From positions 78,498 to 142,497 of the forward strand of contig JADKFD010000098.1 of the NCBI GenBank assembly GCA_016717705.1: a DNA stretch of 64,000 bases, written 5' to 3'. Shown here piece after piece: positions 43,249-50,701 of the stretch (positions within the stretch are counted from its first letter, which is position 1; each line of letters opens with the position of its first letter). A program made the position numbers and the translations under genes. This DNA is from Rhodanobacteraceae bacterium. GTDB lineage: Bacteria; Pseudomonadota; Gammaproteobacteria; Xanthomonadales; SZUA-5. Below the pieces are notes generated by a model. That model had not been told where the DNA came from and ran no database searches. It saw nothing but the letters and a program-made list of their open reading frames with translations.

Positions 43249-43981
43249 ATGAAATCGATGTTCAGATGCGTGGTGTTGGTACTGCTGGTCACGATGGGCT
43301 TGAGTGCGTGCGTGACGGCGCCAAAGTCCCAGGCTTTCAACCGGGAAGCAAACGCAACGCTCAAGCGTATTCAGATCCTGCCGCTGCAGGTCAAACCGGT
43401 CGAGCTGGTGATGTTCAACAATCCCGCAAACAGCTTTGGTTTGATCGGAGCGGTCATTGCCGAATCGGGCCGCGAGAGCAAGGAAAAATGGCTGCAGAAA
43501 GCTTCGGTGGCGGCGAAATTCGAGCATCGCGTCCAATTTCGCGAGAAATTCGCGGCAGCGATGCTTGAACGCGGCTATGAGCTTCACTGGCCGGAAGAAT
43601 TGAAAGGCGAGACGCCCTCAGGCGCGCGCGATGCGTTTGGCCTGCGCAAACAGTACGGTCGAGTGGATGCAGTAGATGCGCAACTCGATATCGGGCTCAT
43701 GTTCGTCGGACATGCGGCAGCAGGCGCTGGTGCAGCAGAGCCTTACCGCCCGACGGTGAACGTAAGCGCGACTGGTGTCCGCGGACGGCAAGCAGATCCT
43801 GTTTTCGGACCTGGTGTTCTACCACAACGTCACCAATAACCAGACCGCGATCATCATCGAGCCCGATCCGAAGTATGCCTATCCCAAGTTTGATGATCTC
43901 GAAGCGGCCGGGTCCGTTGCCATCGACGGACTGGCGCAAGCAGTAGAACAAACCGCACTGGCCCTCGCCAAGCAGCTATGA
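43249..43981 (+). CDS. Lipoprotein of unknown function, one frameshift
   Basis: A lipoprotein signal (VLVLLVTMGLSAC) is followed by a soluble domain of about 220 residues that is not recognised. The frame changes near 43765: YRPTVNV then continues as RLVSADGKQILFSDLVFYHN, ending AVEQTALALAKQL. The total length is three n plus one, consistent with a one-base error. The stop overlaps the ATG of the next lipoprotein gene (ATGA), so the two are probably coexpressed and may form a complex. A decayed partial copy lies 1.2 kb upstream. Confidence 0.7.
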
Positions 43982-44820
43982 GCGCAACGCGCCGCGCAGC
44001 ATGGATCGCTTTGATCGGCAGCTTGCTTGGCGCCTGCGCGGGCAGCGGCGCCGGCATTACTGAAGCACGACGATTGCAAATCGATCCTGCCTCCTGCGTC
44101 GGGGATATCGCGCAGGTGAAGGCGGTGCCGATTCCGCGCGCGGTTCCCGAGAAAACCAAAAAGGCCGAGATCGCACCTTTTGAATTCGAAGACCTCGCCC
44201 ACTGCCTGCTCGCGGCCGACGGCAAGCCGGTACCGATGGCTCTGTTTGAAACCCATGGTCCAGTTCCGGCGGAAATCCGAATCGTGCTCATGGTCAATTC
44301 TTCGATCGCGTTCGCCGCCGCCGTAGACTTGCTCGATTCCCAATACCAGCACGTACGCACCATGCCTTTCGCCGATTTCGTGCGGCGTGGTTCCAGCTAT
44401 ACCGGCAGCTTGTTCCTCAACGAAAGCGAACAGAATGTGCGCTATCTGGTGTTCCGTCCGGACGCCGATAGCGTTGGTTTGACTCATACGACCACATCGG
44501 GTATCGGCAATCGTACGCCTTATGTCATTCCAATCCCTGGCGGAATCATGTACGGCAGCGTGTCCACCGGCGTTGAGCAGGTGCTGAAAACCTGGCTGAG
44601 CGAAGTGGGCAGCTTCAGCATCATTGCCAGCGAATACCGTCACCCAACGCGCCGCGCGGCCGGGGGCGACGCAGGGGCTAGCCCTGAGGACGGTGCCAAC
44701 GACATGCCGGCACCGCCACACCCTCGGGCGGCGGGGGGGCCCGGGGCCCCGGGGCGGGCCCGGGGGGGGGGGGGGGAAAGGGCGGGGGCGAAAATCGGAC
44801 ATTGCGAATCGGTTCGATGA
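43978..44820 (+). CDS. Second lipoprotein of the pair, C-terminus corrupted
   Basis: The signal and lipobox (WIALIGSLLGACAGSG) are clear. The mature domain to about residue 220 (SFSIIASEYRH) has alternating beta-rich sequence and no family I recognise. After about 44650 the translation turns into Gly/Arg/Pro-rich sequence and runs through the G-tract at 44728-44786, so the real C-terminus is unknown. It overlaps the preceding lipoprotein gene by 4 bases and is convergent with the giant gene. Confidence 0.6.
   Translation: MSATRRAAWIALIGSLLGACAGSGAGITEARRLQIDPASCVGDIAQVKAVPIPRAVPEKTKKAEIAPFEFEDLAHCLLAADGKPVPMALFETHGPVPAEIRIVLMVNSSIAFAAAVDLLDSQYQHVRTMPFADFVRRGSSYTGSLFLNESEQNVRYLVFRPDADSVGLTHTTTSGIGNRTPYVIPIPGGIMYGSVSTGVEQVLKTWLSEVGSFSIIASEYRHPTRRAAGGDAGASPEDGANDMPAPPHPRAAGGPGAPGRARGGGGERAGAKIGHCESVR
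44728..44786. other. G/C homopolymer island
   Basis: Runs of G with interspersed C resemble the islands at 1-448 and 19589-19876. It destroys the 3' end of the second lipoprotein gene. Likely consensus corruption. Confidence 0.7.
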
Positions 44821-44886
44821 TGATCCGCACGCCTTCGACTACAGCGCCGCCGCGTTGGCCTGGGGCGGTCAATACTCCCTCGACGC

Positions 44887-47800
44887 TCATTCCAGTCCGT
44901 CGCGGAACAGGCCCCGGATATCCGGTCCATCCGACGCCACGTTGTTGCTCAACTGCGGATCGCTGATGGCCGCCGGCGGGGTCACCGAGGCGATATTGCT
45001 TACCGGCGTTTCCGGCAGCGCGGCCACCGTCGCGGTCAGCAGAAACTGCACGCTGGAGCCCATCGGCAGGAGCACGTTCTGATCCAGATTGCCGTTGCCT
45101 GACGCCGCGCAGCTGGCGCCGCCCTGCCCCACACAGGTCCAGCTGACGGCGCTGAATTCCGGGTCGAGGGTGTCCTGCACGCGGGCATCAACCACACCGG
45201 CCGGGCCGGGGTTGCTCACGGTGATCGCGTAAATCACCGGCGATCCGCCGCTGACGAAGTTGCTGCCATTGGTCTTGGCGATGCTCAAATTGGCCGAATT
45301 GACGGCATTGGGAATGAGCTGCACCGGTGCCGACGCGGGACCGCTGCCTACGGCGTTTCTCGCGCTCACGCTGCAAGCATGGACGACGCCGTTGCCGAGC
45401 GCGGAAACGGTCAGCGGCGACGACGTGCCGCTGACCTGACCGGCGCCCGGCGCGCAGCTCAGCGTGTAGTCGATGATGGCCTCGCCGCCGGTCTGCGCGG
45501 GTGGGACAAAATCCACCGTGGCACTGGCGTTGCCCGGGGTTGCCGTGCCGATCGTCGGCGCGCCGGGCACGGTGGCTGGCGTCACGCTGTTCGACGGTGC
45601 CGACGGCACGCTGTTGCCGACTGCATTGAAGGCAATCACGGTGCAACTTACCGACGTGCCGTTGACCAGGCCGGTGACGCTGATCGGAGATGCGCTCGCG
45701 GTTGCGGTCTGGCTGCCGCAGCTCGCGTGGAAGCCGCTCAGCGCCACGCCGCCGGTATTGGCGGGCGCGACAAAGGCAACGCTGACCTCGCCGTTGCCAC
45801 GGGTGGCGACGACGGCGGTCGGTGCATCCGGCAGACTTGCTGCGATCTCGATCGCAAAGGCCTGCGTGGCCGCTGTGCCCACATTGTTGCTGGCGCTGAG
45901 GCTACCGCTGAAGCTGCCGACGCTGGTCGGCGTGCCACTGATCTCGCCGCTGCTGGCGTTGAGGCTCAGGCCCGGCGGCAGGCTGCCACTGGCCAGCGCG
46001 AAGCTCGGCGCCGGAGAGCCGGTCGCCGTCAATGCCTGCTGATACGCCACGCCATAATTGCCGCCCGGCAGCGCAACGCTGGTAAACAGCGGCGCCACGC
46101 CCGGCGTCACCGCGAACGAGGGCGCCGAGACGGCGCCGCCGCCCACCGCATTGATGGCATTGACCGTGCAGGTGACTGGCACGCCGTTGGGCAGGCCGTT
46201 GAAGGTGATCGGCGAATTGGGGCTGCTGGACGCGAAGCCGCCGCAGAAGGCGTTGTACAGACTGATCGGTACACCGCCGTTGCTCGCCGGCGGATCAAAG
46301 CTGACCGTGACTGAGGCATCGCCAGCACTGATGCCGGTAATGGTCGGCGCCCCGGGCACGGTCGCCGCAATCGCGATCGAAATCGCTTGCGTGACTGGCG
46401 TGCCGACTCCATTGCTGGCGCGCACCACCGCGTTGACCGCCGCAGCGACTGCGCTTGGCGTACCGCTGATGACGCCGGTGGCGTGGTTCAGGCTGAGGCC
46501 CGCCGGCAGAGCGCCGGACTGCAGCGCAAAGCTCGGCGCCGGCGTGCCGCTGGCGCTCAACATGTGGCTGTAAGGCGCGCCATAAGCACCGCTGCCCGGC
46601 AGCGCGCTGGTGAAGCTCGGGGCAACGCCGCCCAGCACCATGAAGTCGCCCATCGAGTACAGGCCGACACCACCACCCAGGGCAATGACGCCGATGACCG
46701 TGTTGTTGCCGGCATCGATCACGCTCACGTTGGCATCGCCCTGATTGGCGACATAAACGCGCGTGCTGTTCGGCGACACATCGATGCCGCGCGGCTGCGC
46801 GCCCACTGGCACCGTCGCGATCACGCCCAGGGTATTGGCGTCGATCACCGAGACGCTGTTGGAGTTGCTGTTGGCGACATAGACGCGGGCGCTGTCCGGG
46901 CTGACGGTCACGCCGTGCGGGGTGGAGCCCACCGGTATCGTAGCGATTGCTGTCGCCGTGGCGTTGTCGATCACGGTGAGGTTGTTGCCGATCAGTGCTG
47001 TGACATAGGCACGCGCGCCGTCTGGACTCACGGCAACGGCTATCGGGTAGTCGCCGACGCCTATGGTGGCGGTCGCGTACGTGGTGGTGTCGACGGTGTA
47101 GACGAAGGCACCACCGGCCGGCGCGACATACAGGCGCTGACCGTCCGGGGTGATGGCGATGCCATAGCCCGACTGGATGTTCGGGATCGTCGAGACCACG
47201 GTATTGGTGGCGGCGCTGATCACCGAAATCGCGTTGCCGGAGGACTGGGTGACGTAGACCAGCGAGCTGTCTGGCGACACCACCGCGCTCCACGGCCGAT
47301 TGGGCACCGGGATGCGCGTGACCACGCTGTTGGTCTGCGTGTTGATCACGGTGACGTCATCGGTGCCCTGGCTGACCAGATACACGCGCGAGCCGTCCGG
47401 ACTGGCGGCCACGCCGGTCTGGCTGGACACCAGCGGGATCGTCGCGACCACGGCATTGTTGGCAAGATTGATCACGGCGGCGTCGGTGCCGCCCGTGGCA
47501 AGGTAGGCATAAGCACCCGGCAGGCCCGGCGTCACGTTGTTGGAGCTTGCCGAGGCGGGCCCGCTGCCGACCGCATTGCTCGCCTTCACGCTGCAACTGG
47601 TCGCGGCGCCGTTGATCAAGCCGATCACCGAGATCGGTGAGGCGCTGCCGCTGGCGCTGCGGGCGCCGCAGGTGGCTGTGTAGTTGCTGATCGGGCTGCC
47701 GCCATCGCTGGCCGGCGCCGTGAAGACGACACTGACCTGGCCATTGCCGGCCACCGCCGTGCCAATGCTCGGTGCGCCGGGCAGTACGGCCGGCGCCGCG

Positions 47801-50481
47801 CTGTTCGATGGCGCTGAGGGGATGCCGGTCAGGCTGCCGCTGCTGGCAGTGACCGTGCAGGTCACCGCCACGCCATTGGTCAAGCCAGTGACCAGAATCG
47901 GCGATGCCGTGCCCGTGGTCGACTGTGCGCCGCAGACTACGCGATAGCTGCTGATTGCCGGGCCGCCGTTGGTGCCGCCACTGAAGCTGACCGACAGGCC
48001 GCCGGCTGCGGGCGCAGCGACCACGTTGGTCGGCGTCGATACCTGAAGCTCATAGGCGCCGATATCGCTGCCATTGCCGCCGCTGGCGTTGCTCAGATTG
48101 GAAAAGTCGATCGGGCGAGCCAGGCCGCGGCCATCCACGTCGAGGCCAGGGCCGCCGGCGTCGATCGCCTGGCTGTTGTAGAGCGGCGTGTGGGTCAGGC
48201 AATAGCCGCCGTTGTCGGCGAGCGGCGCCAGCCGTGCCGGCGCCCCGATGATGTTGCCAACCAGGCTGGGGGAACTCGGCCGGAAGGTGGTGCCGACGGC
48301 GCTGCCGATCAAATTGTAGCCAAACGAGGTGAAGTTGCCGCCCGCGTCCGGGGCCTGATCGATCGTTCGGGTGTTGCCGGCGATCAGTGCGCCCTTGAGG
48401 TTGACGACGGCGTCGAACTCGGCGCCCACGCCGCCGTTGTACTGGGCATTGTTGGCGGTCACCGTCGCCTGCGTCAGGCTGGTCGTGCCGCTGCCCCCCA
48501 GGTACATGCCACCGCCGTTCTCGGCCGTGTTGCCGCTGACGGTGGTGTTGCTGAGCGTCGCCGCGCCGTAGCTGTTGAGGCCGCCGCCAATGGTCGCCTG
48601 GTTGCCGCTGAGGCTGACGCGGCTCAGCACCAGCGTGCCCGGATTGCCGATACCGCCGCCGGGACCGGTTGCCACGTTGTTCTCGATACGGGTGTCGCTG
48701 ATCGTCGCGGTCTTGCCGACTTCGTTGAAAATTCCAGCGGCGACGTTGGCCTGACAACCGGACAGGCGCGCCAGCGCCAAGGTCAGCGTGCCGTTGTTGT
48801 AGATGCAGCCGCCGACATTTCCGCTGCTGCTGTCGATCGTGATTTCGCTGGCGCTGAGCGTACCGAGGTTGACCAGGATGGCGCCGCCGCTGACGCCCGC
48901 ACCCGGATTGCCGCGGGTGAAGCGCATGCCGCGCAGGTTCAGCGTGGCCGGCGCATCGACATTCAGGTGTCGGCGCTGATTGTTGGCGTCGAGCGTCAGC
49001 AGGCTGGCGCCGGGGCCAACGATGCTCATCGACTTGTTGACCACCAAAGTGCTGGCCAGCGCGATGGTGCGTGCCTGGTTGAAGTAGCTGGGGCTGAAGC
49101 TGATGACATCGCCCGGAAGTGCATCGCTGATCGCCTGACGCAGACTGCCGACGCCGCTGTCCTGATTGTTGTCGACGACCACGGAACCGAGCTCGAAGGC
49201 GCCGATGTCCACCCGAGGTCCGCGCTGGCGCTGAAAACCCGCGCCGCGTTGATCGGTGCTCAAGGCCACGCTGGGGACGCCATCGCCGGCGCCGACCGTC
49301 TGCACGCAGTTCGAACCGGCGTTGAGTGCCGGGCTGTCCGGCAGCAGCGCCACGGTCAGGGTCACGCCGCCGTTGTCGGCAAGCGAGGCCAGGCGCGGGT
49401 CGACTTCATAGATGTCGTTCCCGGCGAGGTTGCCTTCGACCTGCGCGCCGGTGCGGCTGCGGACCAGATTGTTGCCAAGCGAGTAGATGCGTCCGGAGAT
49501 GTCCGGGCTGGCGCCGGTGTTGTTGGCGATCAGCGAATTGACGACCTGCGTGTCGGACGTCGGATAGACGAACAACCCACCCGAGGTGATGCCGCTGTTG
49601 CCGACGATGGTGCTGCTGACGATGCGCGTTGCACCGCCCAGCAGGAGGGCACCGCCCTCGGTGCTCTCGAAAGTCTTGTTTCCCCACAAGGTCGAGTTGT
49701 ACAGAAACAGCAATGGGCCCGACTGGATGGCCGATGCGTACTTCGACTCGTTTTCGTAGAACAGGCTGCCACGTACCTTCACGCTCCCATCGGCCTTGAT
49801 CGCGCCGAACTGACCGAGGGTCCGATTGGGGCCATTCGGATCGAGCACGCCATTGGCGCGGAACACCGAGTCGACCACCAGCAGGCTACTTGGATAGGGC
49901 ACCGGGCCCGGAGCCGTATGAATACCACCGGCGCTCAACGGCGAGTAATTGCCCTCGAAACGGGTGCGCGTAACGACCAGGCGGCCGTCGTTGTAGATGG
50001 CGCCGCCGCGACCGGTATTGCCGCTGCGGTTGTAGAGGAACTGCGAATCCTCGATGGTCACTTCCTGCAACGGCCCGATGTACATCGCGCCGCCGAAATC
50101 GGACCCCGAGTTGATGTTCTGCCAGACAGCGTTGCGGATGAGCACTTCTGCCCAGCCGACACTGGTGTTGATCCGCAGACGCGGCAAGCTGGCGCCGGCG
50201 GCCTCGATGGTGACGCTCCTGGCGAGCGCGACTTCTGTCGCCAGCGTCGACGCCACCGTGAAAGCGATGGTATCCCCGTAGGTCGCCAATCTGCTCACCG
50301 CGCCGGGAAAACTGCAATCGGCCGCGGCTGCGGAACAGGCATTCAGGGCCGGGTCTGCCGAGGTGCTGTCGACCGTCCAGGTGGTGGCCATAGCCGGTGC
50401 GACGCAGATCAATCCGAGCAGAGCGGCAAGTCCGGTGCAGGCCAGCGCGGAAAGACGGTCGTACAGGGCAGTGGCGTGCAT
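44887..50481 (-). CDS. Giant secreted multidomain protein (beta-helix, YVTN propeller, Ig/FN3, DUF11)
   Basis: The 1864-residue protein opens with a signal peptide (LAALLGLICVAPAMA). Residues about 35-430 and 470-800 are right-handed beta-helix repeats rich in GGxIYN and VxGN; between them is a GVGSLRQAISDA segment of the CSLREA type. Then come FN3-like modules, a seven-blade YVTN-type propeller (repeats like VSPDSARVYVANSNSNSVSV), alternating putative Ig (LPAGLSLNHATGVISGTP) and FN3 modules, and a DUF11 domain (YAITVSNPGPAGVVDARVQD). It ends GLFRDGLE. A surface-exposed or secreted role such as adhesion is likely. An ECF-type promoter lies at 50525-50557, 44 bases before the ATG. Confidence 0.85.
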   Translation of the reverse strand: MHATALYDRLSALACTGLAALLGLICVAPAMATTWTVDSTSADPALNACSAAAADCSFPGAVSRLATYGDTIAFTVASTLATEVALARSVTIEAAGASLPRLRINTSVGWAEVLIRNAVWQNINSGSDFGGAMYIGPLQEVTIEDSQFLYNRSGNTGRGGAIYNDGRLVVTRTRFEGNYSPLSAGGIHTAPGPVPYPSSLLVVDSVFRANGVLDPNGPNRTLGQFGAIKADGSVKVRGSLFYENESKYASAIQSGPLLFLYNSTLWGNKTFESTEGGALLLGGATRIVSSTIVGNSGITSGGLFVYPTSDTQVVNSLIANNTGASPDISGRIYSLGNNLVRSRTGAQVEGNLAGNDIYEVDPRLASLADNGGVTLTVALLPDSPALNAGSNCVQTVGAGDGVPSVALSTDQRGAGFQRQRGPRVDIGAFELGSVVVDNNQDSGVGSLRQAISDALPGDVISFSPSYFNQARTIALASTLVVNKSMSIVGPGASLLTLDANNQRRHLNVDAPATLNLRGMRFTRGNPGAGVSGGAILVNLGTLSASEITIDSSSGNVGGCIYNNGTLTLALARLSGCQANVAAGIFNEVGKTATISDTRIENNVATGPGGGIGNPGTLVLSRVSLSGNQATIGGGLNSYGAATLSNTTVSGNTAENGGGMYLGGSGTTSLTQATVTANNAQYNGGVGAEFDAVVNLKGALIAGNTRTIDQAPDAGGNFTSFGYNLIGSAVGTTFRPSSPSLVGNIIGAPARLAPLADNGGYCLTHTPLYNSQAIDAGGPGLDVDGRGLARPIDFSNLSNASGGNGSDIGAYELQVSTPTNVVAAPAAGGLSVSFSGGTNGGPAISSYRVVCGAQSTTGTASPILVTGLTNGVAVTCTVTASSGSLTGIPSAPSNSAAPAVLPGAPSIGTAVAGNGQVSVVFTAPASDGGSPISNYTATCGARSASGSASPISVIGLINGAATSCSVKASNAVGSGPASASSNNVTPGLPGAYAYLATGGTDAAVINLANNAVVATIPLVSSQTGVAASPDGSRVYLVSQGTDDVTVINTQTNSVVTRIPVPNRPWSAVVSPDSSLVYVTQSSGNAISVISAATNTVVSTIPNIQSGYGIAITPDGQRLYVAPAGGAFVYTVDTTTYATATIGVGDYPIAVAVSPDGARAYVTALIGNNLTVIDNATATAIATIPVGSTPHGVTVSPDSARVYVANSNSNSVSVIDANTLGVIATVPVGAQPRGIDVSPNSTRVYVANQGDANVSVIDAGNNTVIGVIALGGGVGLYSMGDFMVLGGVAPSFTSALPGSGAYGAPYSHMLSASGTPAPSFALQSGALPAGLSLNHATGVISGTPSAVAAAVNAVVRASNGVGTPVTQAISIAIAATVPGAPTITGISAGDASVTVSFDPPASNGGVPISLYNAFCGGFASSSPNSPITFNGLPNGVPVTCTVNAINAVGGGAVSAPSFAVTPGVAPLFTSVALPGGNYGVAYQQALTATGSPAPSFALASGSLPPGLSLNASSGEISGTPTSVGSFSGSLSASNNVGTAATQAFAIEIAASLPDAPTAVVATRGNGEVSVAFVAPANTGGVALSGFHASCGSQTATASASPISVTGLVNGTSVSCTVIAFNAVGNSVPSAPSNSVTPATVPGAPTIGTATPGNASATVDFVPPAQTGGEAIIDYTLSCAPGAGQVSGTSSPLTVSALGNGVVHACSVSARNAVGSGPASAPVQLIPNAVNSANLSIAKTNGSNFVSGGSPVIYAITVSNPGPAGVVDARVQDTLDPEFSAVSWTCVGQGGASCAASGNGNLDQNVLLPMGSSVQFLLTATVAALPETPVSNIASVTPPAAISDPQLSNNVASDGPDIRGLFRDGLE

Positions 50482-50524
50482 GCATCGCTCCAGGCGGTCA
50501 CGAGCCCGACGTGGGCCCTTACCG

Positions 50525-50557
50525 GAGCTAGCGGAATCTGCCGTGCCGAACTGTCAT
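50525..50557 (-). promoter_or_regulatory. Predicted ECF sigma promoter of the giant gene
   Basis: On the minus strand the sequence reads ATGACAGT, a spacer of 12 bases, then ATTCCGCTAGCTC, ending 44 bases before the ATG. The copy at 53561-53593 is the same length and differs mainly inside the spacer, the pattern expected for -35 and -10 boxes. The sigma factor is encoded at 53596-54165. Confidence 0.7.
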
Positions 50558-50701
50558 GCCGTCGTGGTTCGCTGTGGTGGGTTCGAACCTTGTTCGAACG
50601 CTTGGGGGTACGGTGCGGAAGCAGCGCGGGTAGTTTGGGCAGCGCTTCACCTGCCCAACGCGCGGTCGCCGCGATGTTGGGCGCATGAGGCCGTGGCCCA
50701 G

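Noticed and set aside
44900..50400. Uniform repeats that could be mistaken for a CRISPR array
   Set aside because: They encode protein repeats of varying length in one open frame; there are no constant short repeats with unique spacers.
48190..50688. 832-residue plus-strand frame opposite the giant gene
   Set aside because: Antisense shadow of repetitive coding sequence; no signal peptide or domain and no upstream ribosome binding site.
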